A stretch of 64,000 bases of DNA from JABSQH01 sp965230015. GTDB taxonomy: Bacteria > Actinomycetota > Acidimicrobiia > Acidimicrobiales > Ilumatobacteraceae. The notes beneath the pieces were generated by a model. The model had not been told where the DNA came from and made no database searches. It was given only the letters and a program-made list of their open reading frames with translations. The stretch covers positions 372,001 through 436,000 of the forward strand of contig CBDDKF010000014.1 of assembly GCA_965230015.1 (NCBI GenBank). Reading direction: 5' to 3'. Shown here piece after piece: positions 1-8,851 of this stretch. The position numbers and the translations under genes are program-made. Within the stretch, counting starts at the first letter, position 1. Each line of letters starts with the position of its first letter.

Positions 1-151
1 ATCGTTTGAAGGCGGCTTGTCTGCTCATGCCGAGCGTGTCTCCGATCTGTTGCCAGGTGTGCCCGTTGGCGCGTGCCTCGAGCACCGTCGTTTCAAGGTT
101 CTTCTTCGCGTCATCGAGCGCTCGTTGCGCCCGCACTACGTCGTCGATCAC
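1..151 (-). CDS. Helix-turn-helix protein, C-terminus outside the window
   Basis: The frame begins at a GTG at 151 and is still open at base 1. The visible 50 residues contain a helix (VIDDVVRAQRALDDAKKN) followed by a clear helix-turn-helix: ANGHTWQQIGDTLGMSRQ, ending AAFKR. This resembles sigma-70 region-4-like HTHs found in many small actinobacterial DNA-binding proteins. The start overlaps the stop of the upstream gene by 4 bp (GTGA), so translation is probably coupled. It may regulate itself or its partner; the target is unknown. The C-terminal part, and so the full family, cannot be seen. Confidence 0.6.
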   Translation of the reverse strand, partial: MIDDVVRAQRALDDAKKNLETTVLEARANGHTWQQIGDTLGMSRQAAFKR

Positions 152-603
152 GCAGCCTCAACAGGTGAGCGCGTGGCGTCGATGGCGACGTCTGTGGGCA
201 GCCACTCGCGCCGAAACTCCTCTGCCGACCGTTGCCGGTAGTCGTCGATGAGCTGTGCGAACTCAGCGGCTCCGATGTCGTCCATCTGCTCGACGTACAC
301 GGCAAGCTGCCGTCCGGTCTGCCGATCCGAAACCACCGCCCGGTACCCGCCCGCACCGGCCAAGCCGGCGCCGGCAGTGAACCAGTGCGACACCAACACG
401 ATCAGCCATCGACACGACTGCGCCAGCGCCGACGGCGCACGAAGCTGCAAGTCGTAGACGGCGGCTGCCTGCGCAGCGTCAGTGAGGATCTCGGCCGACG
501 GTTCGGGTCCGGTGCTGTTCACGAGCATCAGGATGCCCCGACCATCGTCAAACGTCAACCAAGAGTTGACAAATCCCAGCCGACGGATGCCGCCTCGGTA
601 CAC
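148..603 (-). CDS. Hypothetical protein, coupled to the HTH gene
   Basis: A 151-residue protein that I do not recognise. It lacks an obvious signal peptide; one moderately hydrophobic stretch (about residues 60-88) is rich in Leu, Val, Ala and Gly. The C-terminus is charged and ends a few bases into the HTH gene (GTGA overlap), suggesting a two-gene unit. It starts 23 nt after the purDM stop, so it may be carried on the tail of the purine operon transcript, though nothing in its sequence suggests a purine role. The chosen GTG at 603 is uncertain; a later GTG or ATG start near residues 12-26 is possible. Confidence 0.45.
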   Translation of the reverse strand: MYRGGIRRLGFVNSWLTFDDGRGILMLVNSTGPEPSAEILTDAAQAAAVYDLQLRAPSALAQSCRWLIVLVSHWFTAGAGLAGAGGYRAVVSDRQTGRQLAVYVEQMDDIGAAEFAQLIDDYRQRSAEEFRREWLPTDVAIDATRSPVEAA

Positions 604-626
604 ATCTGGACCAGCTCGTCAGGACG

Positions 627-2837
627 TCAGGGTGACGTCAGGGTGACGGTGCCGTCGCCGGCGGTGACCTCACCGATCACCCATGTCGGCTCGTCGATCG
701 CAGCCTGCACGGCCGCAACGTCCGCTGCGGCGCACACCACGACCATGCCGATACCCATGTTGAGCGTGCGGTAGCGCTCGTCGGTGCTCATCTCGGGCGT
801 CAGTTCCGCCACCAAGGCGAACAGCGGCGGGACCGGCCACGACCGCAGGTCGATCGTGACGGCGCAGCCCTCCGGGAGCACCCGCGGCACGTTCTCGACC
901 AGCCCACCACCGGTGATGTGCGCCAGGCCCTTGGCCATGTCGCCATCGAGCAGCGGCGCAAGCACGTCGAGGTAGGAGCGGTGCGGTGCGAGCAGGGCAT
1001 CGGCCAACGTGACGTCGAACCCATCGGGGACCGTATCCATCGGGATCCAGTCGAAGATCTTGCGCAACAACGAGTAGCCGTTGGTGTGCGGACCGTTCGA
1101 GGCCAGACCGACGAGCACGTCGCCAGGTGCGATGTCGGCACGCGGGAGGAGCCGGGCTCGGTCGGCGACGCCAACCAGCGTGCCGGCGATGTCGAAGGCC
1201 CCCGGCTGGTACACCCCTGGCATTTCGGCCGTTTCGCCGCCGAGCAGCGCACATCCGGCTCGCCGACACGCGTCGGCCATGCCGCTGACCACCTCGGCAA
1301 CCATGTCGGCGTCGAGCGTGCTGGCGGCGATGTAGTCGAGAAAGAAGAGCGGCCGAGCGCCCTGTACGAGCACGTCGTCGATGCTGTGGTTGACGATGTC
1401 TTCGCCGACGCCGCGCACCCGACCGAGACGCGCCGCCAACTCGACTTTGGTGCCGACGCCGTCGGTGGACGCGACGAGCACCGGTTCGTCGAGCGCAGTG
1501 ATCGCCGCGCCGGAGAACACGCCGCCGAAGCTGCCGACGCCGCCGAGTACACCGTTGTCGTGGGTCGACTCGACCGCTGCGCGCATCTGGTCGACGGCGC
1601 GGCCACCTTCGTCGATGTCGACGCCGGCCGATGCGTAACTGCGCACGCTCGAGCCGGGCGCTCGCCAGGCGATGTCACGACGCACCTGCATGCCGTCGAA
1701 GGAGATGAGGCTCATTCGGCGGTACGCGGCATCGCGTGCCGCGCCGAGATCGTCGCCGAGCCCGGTCACGGCGAGGACCCGACCACCAGCCACCGTGTCG
1801 CCGTCGTCGGTCGACGCGACGCCCGCATCGAAGCGCAGTGCTTCGTCCCCATCATCGGCGACGTCGCCGCCACGATCGGTGATCACGGCGCCGGACTCGG
1901 GTGCCTCGGGATAGCCGGCTGCCGCGGCAACCACCGCTACTGCAGATCCGGGTCGGATGACCAACGGCGCGCGACCGACGTCGCCGGCCGTGCAGGCCAA
2001 CGCCGTCGCCGCAAGGTCGCTGGCCACGAGCGGGAGCACCGCCTGTGCCTCAGGGTCGCCGAAGCGCACGTTGTACTCGATGAGCCTCGGCCCATCGGCC
2101 GTGAGCATCAAGCCCGCGTACAACACGCCGACGTATGGCGTACCGGCACCGCGCAGATGATCGAGCACCGGCTGCACGAACGTGGCCAGGAGCTCGTCGG
2201 CCGAGTAGGAAACCGGCGCGGGGGCGTAGGCGCCCATGCCGCCGGTATTGGGGCCGGTGTCGCCTTCGCCGATGCGCTTGTGGTCCTGCGAGAGGGGCAA
2301 CGCGACGGCGGTATGGCCGTCGCACAGCGCCAACAGCGAGCACTCTGGACCGCGTAGTCGTTCCTCGAGCACGAACCGCCCCTTGGCTGCCGCCGACCGG
2401 ATCGCCGCACGCGTCTCGTCGTCAGAGGTCGGCACCGCCACGCCCTTGCCGGCGGCGAGCCCGTCGAGCTTGACCACCGCGGGATGTGCCGCGTCGCCCC
2501 ACCAGGCGAGCGCGTCGTCGGCGGCGTCGGGGCCCTCGAAGGTGGCGAACCGTGGGCCCGGGATCCCCAGGTCGGTCGCCAGGCGACGGGCCATGCTCTT
2601 GGAGCCTTCGAGCGCAGCGGCCGCTGCGACCGGTCCGAAACACGGGATCGACCGCGTGGCGCACACGTCGGCCACGCCCGCCACCAGCGGCGCCTCGGGC
2701 CCAGGGATAACCAGGTCGGTCTCGGAAGACGTCAGGTCGCCGAGCTCGGCGCGCAGCTCGACGTCGTGTCCGTCACGTCGGCAGATCCAGGCCAGCGCCT
2801 GCTCGCGTCCACCGCCGCCGATGATCGTGACGCGCAT
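627..2837 (-). CDS. purD/purM: Bifunctional GAR synthetase / AIR synthetase (PurD-PurM fusion)
   Basis: One uninterrupted 736-residue frame holds two purine enzymes. Residues 1-392 are phosphoribosylamine-glycine ligase (PurD, step 2): N-terminal GGGGREQALAW, ATP-grasp loop GLAAGKGV (126-133), NTGGMGAYAP (197-206) and EYNVRFGDPE (254-263). Residues 400-736 are phosphoribosylformylglycinamidine cyclo-ligase (PurM, step 5): ASTDGVGTK (456-464), a VNDLLVQGA-like segment at 485-494, GGETAEMPGVY (534-544) and a GPHTNGYSL loop. Both domains have normal length, so this is a true fusion and not a read-through fragment. The order matches yeast Ade5,7 and the first two domains of animal GART; separate genes are the bacterial norm. 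It is the last purine gene of the operon, 3 nt after purF. The 3' end overlaps an 11-bp tandem direct repeat (GACGTCAGGGT, twice). Confidence 0.93.
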   Translation of the reverse strand: MRVTIIGGGGREQALAWICRRDGHDVELRAELGDLTSSETDLVIPGPEAPLVAGVADVCATRSIPCFGPVAAAAALEGSKSMARRLATDLGIPGPRFATFEGPDAADDALAWWGDAAHPAVVKLDGLAAGKGVAVPTSDDETRAAIRSAAAKGRFVLEERLRGPECSLLALCDGHTAVALPLSQDHKRIGEGDTGPNTGGMGAYAPAPVSYSADELLATFVQPVLDHLRGAGTPYVGVLYAGLMLTADGPRLIEYNVRFGDPEAQAVLPLVASDLAATALACTAGDVGRAPLVIRPGSAVAVVAAAAGYPEAPESGAVITDRGGDVADDGDEALRFDAGVASTDDGDTVAGGRVLAVTGLGDDLGAARDAAYRRMSLISFDGMQVRRDIAWRAPGSSVRSYASAGVDIDEGGRAVDQMRAAVESTHDNGVLGGVGSFGGVFSGAAITALDEPVLVASTDGVGTKVELAARLGRVRGVGEDIVNHSIDDVLVQGARPLFFLDYIAASTLDADMVAEVVSGMADACRRAGCALLGGETAEMPGVYQPGAFDIAGTLVGVADRARLLPRADIAPGDVLVGLASNGPHTNGYSLLRKIFDWIPMDTVPDGFDVTLADALLAPHRSYLDVLAPLLDGDMAKGLAHITGGGLVENVPRVLPEGCAVTIDLRSWPVPPLFALVAELTPEMSTDERYRTLNMGIGMVVVCAAADVAAVQAAIDEPTWVIGEVTAGDGTVTLTSP

Positions 2838-2840
2838 CGC

Positions 2841-4292
2841 TCAGGCGAGCACGCCCTCGAACGAGAGCTTGGCTTGGGCGTCGCCGACCGCGATCGGGTA
2901 GTCGCCGGTGAAGCAAGCGTTGCAATACCCATCGTCGGGCCCGGCCGCCTGACCGGCGACCGCCTGCATCATGCCGTCGAGAGAGAGGAACGCCAGGCTG
3001 TCGGCACCGATGTGCTCGGTGATCTCGTCGACCGACCGACGGGCGGCCATCAGGTCGCCGTCGTGGCCCATGTCGACGCCGAAGTGGCATGCGTGGGTGA
3101 TCGGAGGGCAGGTGATGCGCACGTGCACCTCGGTGGCGCCGGCGTCGCGCACGAGCTTGACCAGTGGCCCAGCCGTGGTGCCGCGCACCAGCGAGTCGTC
3201 GATCATCACCACCCGCTGTCCCGTGAGGTTGGCTTCGAGGGCGTTGAACTTCAAGGCCACACCGCGTTCGCGGATGTCTTGGGTCGGCTCGATGAACGTG
3301 CGTCCGATGTAGCGGTTCTTGATCAGCCCGTCGTTGAACGGCAGGCCTGAGTGGGCGGCGAACCCGATCGCCGCCGGAATCGACGAATCGGGCACCGGCA
3401 CGACGACGTCGGCAGCGGCGGGCGACTCGATCGCCAATTGGGTGCCGAGCCGCTGGCGTACGTGGTGCACGTTGTGTCCCGCCCAGGTCGAGTCGGGGCG
3501 CGAGAAGTACACGAACTCGAACGTGCAGCGGGCCGGATGCGGTTGGGGAGCGAGCACCTGGCTGCGGTGCAACTCCGAGCCGCGCAAGGTGACCATCTCG
3601 CCGGGTCGCACCTCCTCGATCTCCACGCAGCCGAGCGTTTCGAGCGCGCACGTTTCGCTGGCAACGGCGTGGCCGCCATGCGGCAATCGGCCCATCGACA
3701 ACGGACGAAAGCCCCACGGGTCACGAACGGCGATCACGTGGTCGGCGGCCAACAGGACCATCGAGAACGCGCCCTTCCATGCCGGAAGTGTGCGTTCGAG
3801 ACGCTCTTCCCAGCTGCGTCCGCCGGCCGCGGCGAGCATCAGCGTCATCACCTCTGAGTCGCTGGTCGCGGTGAGTCCGAAGCCCCGTGCGAGCAGTTCG
3901 TCGCGCAACGACGGCGCATTCACCAAGTTGCCGTTGTGAGCGAGGGCCAGCGGACCGTGCATGGTCTCCACGAGGAACGGCTGGATGTTGCGTTCGGCGT
4001 TGGCGCCGGTGGTGGAGTACCGCGTGTGGCCGATGGCGTGATAGCCGGCGAGCGGAGCGAGTGTCTCGGGGCTGAACACGTTCGCCACCAGTCCCGGCTC
4101 TTTGTGCACGCGCGCCCGGTTGCCGTCGCTGACTGCGATCCCCGCTGCCTCCTGGCCGCGATGCTGCAGGGCGAACAGACCGAAGAAGGCCAGTTGGGCG
4201 ACGCCGTCGCCGTGTGGCGTCGACACGCCGAGTACGCCGCACTCTTCGCGGGGCCTATCAACATCGACGGGGTTGACGTCGATCCGAGTCAT
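2841..4292 (-). CDS. purF: Amidophosphoribosyltransferase (PurF)
   Basis: A 483-residue glutamine PRPP amidotransferase, the committed step of purine synthesis. The Ntn glutaminase Cys is C18 (EECGVLGV), implying removal of a 17-residue propeptide as in the Bacillus-type enzyme. The PRPP loop is VVMIDDSLVRGTT (361-373). Cysteines at 256, 402, 457 and 460 (RCTFEF, HACHFG, YCNACF) match the four ligands of the [4Fe-4S] cluster of the B. subtilis class. The ATG overlaps the purC stop by 4 bp (ATGA), which fixes the start. A much longer open frame reaches back to 5246, but its first 318 residues are purC code plus a shifted, Arg/Pro-rich frame. Confidence 0.95.
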   Translation of the reverse strand: MTRIDVNPVDVDRPREECGVLGVSTPHGDGVAQLAFFGLFALQHRGQEAAGIAVSDGNRARVHKEPGLVANVFSPETLAPLAGYHAIGHTRYSTTGANAERNIQPFLVETMHGPLALAHNGNLVNAPSLRDELLARGFGLTATSDSEVMTLMLAAAGGRSWEERLERTLPAWKGAFSMVLLAADHVIAVRDPWGFRPLSMGRLPHGGHAVASETCALETLGCVEIEEVRPGEMVTLRGSELHRSQVLAPQPHPARCTFEFVYFSRPDSTWAGHNVHHVRQRLGTQLAIESPAAADVVVPVPDSSIPAAIGFAAHSGLPFNDGLIKNRYIGRTFIEPTQDIRERGVALKFNALEANLTGQRVVMIDDSLVRGTTAGPLVKLVRDAGATEVHVRITCPPITHACHFGVDMGHDGDLMAARRSVDEITEHIGADSLAFLSLDGMMQAVAGQAAGPDDGYCNACFTGDYPIAVGDAQAKLSFEGVLA

Positions 4293-5246
4293 GAGTCTCC
4301 GTTCACAGGGGTGATCGTCGCGCGGATGCGCTCGGCGATTGGGGATGGACCGGGGACGAACGTCGTCCCCGTGAGGCGTTCGAAGCAGTCGACATAGCGC
4401 GCCGACACCGACGACCAGAACTCTGCGCTGAGCTCGGGCGGGGCGCCCTCGCCGCGGTACCCCGCAGCGTCGAGCGCTCGGCGCACGTACTCCTTGTCGA
4501 GGTTCTCGGGCTCGGCGCCGGCCGCGCGCCGCGCGTCGTAGGAATCGAGGAGCCACCAGCGTGACGAGTCCGGCGTGTGGATCTCGTCGATCACCAGCAG
4601 CTCGCCGTCTGGTGTCATGCCGAACTCGTACTTCGTGTCGGCGAGGATCAGGCCCGCCTGCGCCCCGATCTCGCGGCCTTTGGCGAACAGCGCGAGTGCC
4701 GCGTCTTGCACACGCTGCCACAGGTCTGGGTCGACGAGACCACGCTGCACGACGTCGTCGCACGACAAGGGTTCGTCGTGGGCGCCGTCGGTGGCCTTGG
4801 TCGTCGGCGTGATCACCGGCTGGGCCAGTCGCTCGTTCTTGCTGAGTCCATCGGGGAGCTGGTGGCCGTCGATGAGCCGGTCGCCGGCGTCGTAACGGTG
4901 CCACAGCGAGGTCGACGTCACCCCCCGTGATGGCGCCGCGCACGATCACCTCCACCGGAAGCGGTGCGGCTTCGATCCCGATGGTCACGTTCGGATCGGG
5001 CGCGGCGACGAAGTGGTTGGCCACCACATCGCTGGTCTGCTCGAACCACCATGCGGCGAGCTGGTTGAGCACCTGCCCCTTGTGTGGGACGAGCGCGATG
5101 ATGCGGTCGAATGCCGAGAGCCGGTCGGTGGTCACGAACAGGCGCTGGCCGGCGCCGTAGCGGTACGACACGCGCACCTTGCCGTCGCGACGGTCGGGCA
5201 GATCGAGGTCGATGTCGTCGAGCGTCGGAGCGGGTGCGGTGGTCAT
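4289..5246 (-). CDS. purC: SAICAR synthase (PurC), one frameshift in a homopolymer
   Basis: Phosphoribosylaminoimidazole-succinocarboxamide synthase, yeast-like ~310-residue class. The N-terminal part (5246 to ~4926) reads VRVSYRYGAGQRLFVTTDRL and LVPHKGQVLNQLAAWWF up to VIVRGAITG. The frame then shifts, and the rest (from ~4921) reads TSTSLWHRYDAGDRL, LPDGLSKNERL, ITPTTKATDGAHDEPLS and LADTKYEFG. The break falls in a run of six C (4921-4926); with five the two halves join as ITGVTSTSLW. Sequences on both sides are fully conserved, and purC is normally essential in de novo synthesis, so a sequencing or assembly error is the best explanation. It starts 6 nt after the purQ stop and overlaps purF (ATGA). 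Confidence 0.85.
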
Positions 5247-5252
5247 CGGTCG

Positions 5253-5972
5253 CTAGCGGGACTTGGCGTGACGTACGCCGCGTTCGAAGATGCGTAACCC
5301 CAGGTGCTCGGGGCCTCCACCGCCGCGACGGTGGTGCGGGTGTTGGCGGGCGACGATGTGGTTCTCGGGGTGGGGCATCAGGCCGAGCACCACGCCGCTG
5401 TGGTCGCACACTCCGGCGATGTCGGCCACCGAGCCGTTCGGGTTGGTGCTGCGGTACCGCAAGGCGACTTGGCCGGCGGCGGCGAGTGACTCGGGATCGG
5501 GATGCACATAGCGACCCTCGCCGTGGGCGATCGGACAGTGGATGGGTTGCGTGAGCCCCTCGGTCCACACGCAGTGGCTCGACGCCACGGGATCGAGCAC
5601 CACCCAGCGGCAGTCGAACTCCCCCTGGGCGTTGTGGCCGAGCGCTCCAGGGAGCAGTCGCGCCCGAGTGAGCACCTGGAATCCGTTGCAGATCCCGATC
5701 ACCGGCTTGCCCTGCTCGACGAAGGCGCGCAACTCGTCGCCCACCGCCGCCAGGTCGAGTGCCATCATCCGGCCCGCGCCCAGTGCATCAGCGTGGCTGA
5801 AGCCACCGGCGACCACCGCCAACTGCGCCCGAGAGAGCAGTGCGCGATCGTCGAGGACGTCGCTGGTGAGGGCGATCGTTGCGTCGGCGCCGGCCAACTC
5901 CAGCGCAGCGGCCACGTCGCGATCGCGGTTGGTGCCGGGTCCGGCGAGTACGACGGCGGCGACCCGGCTCAT
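5253..5972 (-). CDS. purQ: FGAM synthase, glutaminase subunit PurQ
   Basis: A 239-residue class I glutamine amidotransferase that supplies ammonia to PurL. It shows the nucleophile elbow GICNGFQVL (Cys95), the PIAHGEGRY segment and the MPHPENH catalytic His region near the C-terminus. GGFSHADALGAGRMM is the PurQ-typical replacement of the oxyanion region. Its ATG overlaps the purSL stop (ATGA), so PurQ is made directly after its synthetase partner. The open frame extends far upstream of this ATG, but that part is antisense to purSL code and is not coding. Length is typical for the family. Confidence 0.94.
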   Translation of the reverse strand: MSRVAAVVLAGPGTNRDRDVAAALELAGADATIALTSDVLDDRALLSRAQLAVVAGGFSHADALGAGRMMALDLAAVGDELRAFVEQGKPVIGICNGFQVLTRARLLPGALGHNAQGEFDCRWVVLDPVASSHCVWTEGLTQPIHCPIAHGEGRYVHPDPESLAAAGQVALRYRSTNPNGSVADIAGVCDHSGVVLGLMPHPENHIVARQHPHHRRGGGGPEHLGLRIFERGVRHAKSR

Positions 5973-8818
5973 GTGGCGTCCCCGGGCTCGTGATGATCGG
6001 CATCGTGATGATCGGGGTCGTGATGGAACCAGTCGACCAGCGAGCTGACGGGAATCGGCGGCAACCCGGGCAGTCGGAGGTCGAGGCGATCGGTGACCAC
6101 TCCGATCCGCTGGGCGCCATCGTCCATCACCCGCATGAAGGCTGCCACACGCCGCGGCTCGACCTCGACGATCAGGCGGCCGGTCGACTCGGCGAACAGT
6201 GCCGTCACGGCGTCGTCGCCGGGCAACTGGTCGATGGCGGCGCCGAGGCGGCCACCGATGCACATCTCCGCAAGCGCCACGGCCGTGCCGCCTTCGCTCA
6301 CGTCGTGGCACGCCTCGACCAGACCGGCGCGCATCGCGGCGTGCAGCTTGCGATACGTGTCGGGGGCGTCGGGGTCGGGGGCCGGGGCCACTCCGACGTC
6401 GTCGGGTTCGCCGAGCACGAGATCGAGATGCGAGCCGGCGAACTCGGGCTCGGTCGAGCCGAGCATCATCAACACGTTGCCGGCTGCGACGAGATCGGGG
6501 GTGATGCAGTGGTCGGCATCGGGCACATGGGCGATCGCCGTGATCACCAGCGTGGGCGGCACCGAGTGCCGCTCGCCGTCGGCTCCCATGTACTCGTTGT
6601 TCAGCGAGTCCTTCCCCGAGACGAACGGGGCGCGGTACATGTGCGCCGCCGTACAGCAGCCGTCGACGGCCGCCACCAGCTCGCCCAGCGTGGACGGGCG
6701 GCGGGGATCGCCCCACGAGAAGTTGTCGAGCAGCGCCACTTTGTCGGGATCGGCACCGACGGCGACCACGTTGCGGATCGCTTCATCGACCACTGCGAGG
6801 GCCATCGACTCGGGGTCGTGCAGCCCGTACCACGGGTTAACGCCGATGCCGATGGCCACGCCTGCGGTGGCGTCGATGGGGGCGAGCACCACGCCGTCGG
6901 CCGGCGCGTCGGACGCAGCGCCGACGAGCGGGCGGACCACCGTGGCGCCGCCGATCTCGTGGTCGTAGCGGTGGATCGTGGCGGCCTTCGAGGCGACGTT
7001 GGGGTGCTGGAGCAGGAGCCGCAGCGCGTCGACCGGGTCGTCGACGGTTCGTCGCTTCGCGGCCGATCGGTCGGGGTCGGGGAGCTCGGCTTCCATCTCG
7101 CGTTGCGGCCGACCGTCGTGCAGGAAGTGGGTGTCGAGTTCGGCGACGACGGTGCCTCCCGAACGCACGATGAGCGTGCCGTCGCCCGTGAAGCGGCCGA
7201 TGTCGGCGACGTCGACGCCCACACGAACGCAGCGGGCGCGCAGCTCGTCGAGGTGCTCGGCCGGCACGGCCACCACCATGCGCTCCTGCGCTTCCGACAG
7301 CCACACCTCCCACGGCGCCAGACCTGGGTACTTGCGCGGCACCTCGTCGAGCTCGACGTCGGCGCCGACGCCTTCGGCCATCTCGCCGACCGCCGACGAC
7401 AACCCGCCGGCACCGCAGTCGGTGATCGCCGAATACAGGTGCTCGGCACCAACCAGCGCGTCGATCAAGAGCTTCTCGGTGATCGGATCGCCGATCTGCA
7501 CGCTCGCCCCGGCAACGTCGCCGGTGGTGGCGTCCATGGTGGCTGACGAGAAGGTGGCACCGCGGATGCCGTCGCGGCCGGTGGCGCCACCGAGCACCAC
7601 CACACGATCGTCGGCGAACGGCCCCTCGTGGAGCGGACGTGTGGGCGCAGCCCCGATGCAGCCGGCGAACACCAGAGGGTTGGCTGTGTAGCGCTCGTCG
7701 TAGAGGATGGCGCCCGCCACCGTCGGCAGTCCGATCTTGTTGCCGTAGTCGGCGATCCCGTCGACGACGCCGGCACGGATACGTCGGGGGTGGAGCGTGC
7801 CCGTCGGCAATGCCTTGAGCGGCAGCGCAGCGGGCCCGAAGCACAAGATGTCGGTGACGGCAATCGGCCGGTGGGCGATTCCGAGCACGTCGCGGATCAC
7901 TCCGCCGACCCCGGTGTTGGCGCCACCAAACGGTTCGACTGCCGAGGGATGGTTGTGGGTCTCGGCCTTGACCGCCAACGTCGTGCCAGGATCGAATTCG
8001 ATCACACCGGCGTTGCCGACGAACGACGACACCACGAACGGCGCATCGAGCGTTTCGGTCGAGTGCCGGAGCTGGGCGAGCATCGGTTCACGCGTCACGC
8101 CGACCTGGTCGGCGGGCCCGCCGGTGACCACGATGCGGGCGCGGAACGTCTTGTGCGCACAGTGTTCGCTCCACGTCTGGGCGAGCGTCTCCAACTCGAC
8201 GTCGGTCGGGTCGCGACCGAGTTGTGCGTAGTGGCTGCGGATCGTGTCGAGTTCTTCGGGGTCGAGTGACAGACCGCGCTCGGCGTTCAGCGCAGCGAGG
8301 GCGTCGTCGTCGAGCGAGCGCACGGCGACGATCTCGGCGTCGCCGACGGCGTCGGACGGCGGGCGTTGGGCGAGCGGGTCGACGGTGCCGTGCTCCCAGC
8401 GTTCGATGACGTCGTTGGCCACCAGCCGGTCGACGGCCGCGGCGATTGCTGCGGCCGGCGGTTCGTCGGGAAACTCGATGCGAATCCCGGTGGCCGTGCC
8501 CCGAATCGGGATGCCGAGCACGCCCGCTGCGTGTGCCAGCGCATGGGCGTTGGCGTCGGTCACCCCCGGAAGCGGGGTGATCTCCACGGCGCAGCTGGTG
8601 GGCGTTTCCCACGAGCCGCGTTGCAGCAACGGGTCGACCAACACGCCATGCAGGCGGTGTTGGTCGTCGCTGTGCAGGTCTCCGTCGATGAACACCACGT
8701 CGGCGACGACCACGGCGCCGACCGGCTCGAGGCCGAGGTGGGTGATGCCATCGAGGATCGCCGCGGCGCGGGGATCGGGGTCGATCGAGTGGATCGTCAG
8801 TCGGTGCCGATCGGCCAC
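5969..8818 (-). CDS. purL: FGAM synthase with fused PurS-like domains (PurSL)
   Basis: A 949-residue protein, about 200 longer than a small bacterial PurL. Residues 1-140 look like two PurS-type repeats: HRLTIHSIDPDPRAAAILDG with a strand near VADVVFIDGDL, then CAVEITPLPGVTDANAHALA with GIRIEFPDEP. Residues 187-225 are the FGAR-amidotransferase linker (HYAQLGRDPTDVELETLAQT). Then come the synthetase domains with AVKAETHNHPSAVEPFGGAN (282-301) and a second AIRS-like half. No free purS gene is present in the operon. It is the first gene: GTG at 8818 with TAGGGT 7 nt before it and no ribosome-binding site. PurSL fusions are known in a few bacteria, from memory; the repeat assignment rests on pattern and length. 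Confidence 0.9.
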   Translation of the reverse strand: MADRHRLTIHSIDPDPRAAAILDGITHLGLEPVGAVVVADVVFIDGDLHSDDQHRLHGVLVDPLLQRGSWETPTSCAVEITPLPGVTDANAHALAHAAGVLGIPIRGTATGIRIEFPDEPPAAAIAAAVDRLVANDVIERWEHGTVDPLAQRPPSDAVGDAEIVAVRSLDDDALAALNAERGLSLDPEELDTIRSHYAQLGRDPTDVELETLAQTWSEHCAHKTFRARIVVTGGPADQVGVTREPMLAQLRHSTETLDAPFVVSSFVGNAGVIEFDPGTTLAVKAETHNHPSAVEPFGGANTGVGGVIRDVLGIAHRPIAVTDILCFGPAALPLKALPTGTLHPRRIRAGVVDGIADYGNKIGLPTVAGAILYDERYTANPLVFAGCIGAAPTRPLHEGPFADDRVVVLGGATGRDGIRGATFSSATMDATTGDVAGASVQIGDPITEKLLIDALVGAEHLYSAITDCGAGGLSSAVGEMAEGVGADVELDEVPRKYPGLAPWEVWLSEAQERMVVAVPAEHLDELRARCVRVGVDVADIGRFTGDGTLIVRSGGTVVAELDTHFLHDGRPQREMEAELPDPDRSAAKRRTVDDPVDALRLLLQHPNVASKAATIHRYDHEIGGATVVRPLVGAASDAPADGVVLAPIDATAGVAIGIGVNPWYGLHDPESMALAVVDEAIRNVVAVGADPDKVALLDNFSWGDPRRPSTLGELVAAVDGCCTAAHMYRAPFVSGKDSLNNEYMGADGERHSVPPTLVITAIAHVPDADHCITPDLVAAGNVLMMLGSTEPEFAGSHLDLVLGEPDDVGVAPAPDPDAPDTYRKLHAAMRAGLVEACHDVSEGGTAVALAEMCIGGRLGAAIDQLPGDDAVTALFAESTGRLIVEVEPRRVAAFMRVMDDGAQRIGVVTDRLDLRLPGLPPIPVSSLVDWFHHDPDHHDADHHEPGDAT

Positions 8819-8825
8819 CGCGGCG

Positions 8826-8851
8826 ACCCTAGGGAGCGCGACTGGCCAGTC
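8826..8851 (-). promoter_or_regulatory. Predicted leaderless promoter and operator of the purine operon
   Basis: Reading the minus strand, a TAGGGT hexamer (8831-8826) stands exactly 7 nt before the purSL GTG, as expected of a -10 box for a leaderless mRNA. Upstream, bases 8840-8851 form a perfect 12-bp palindrome, GACTGGCCAGTC, in the spacer/-35 zone, a natural place for a repressor. The only AT-rich patch of the 68-bp gap, GAAACATTTTGTTC (8862-8877 region), lies further upstream. The regulator is unknown. Confidence 0.45.

Noticed and set aside
918..2357. Long plus-strand frames opposite the purine genes, and similar long antisense frames across the window.
   Set aside because: High GC suppresses stops in antisense frames. 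Their translations are Arg/Ala/Pro/Gly-rich or lack any motif, and the opposite strand has well-conserved genes.
2841..5246. An open frame of 801 residues that appears to be a PurC-PurF fusion.
   Set aside because: The middle is Arg/Pro-rich nonsense. The true PurC C-terminus is in another frame with its own stop overlapping the PurF start; the fusion is an artefact of the C-run shift.
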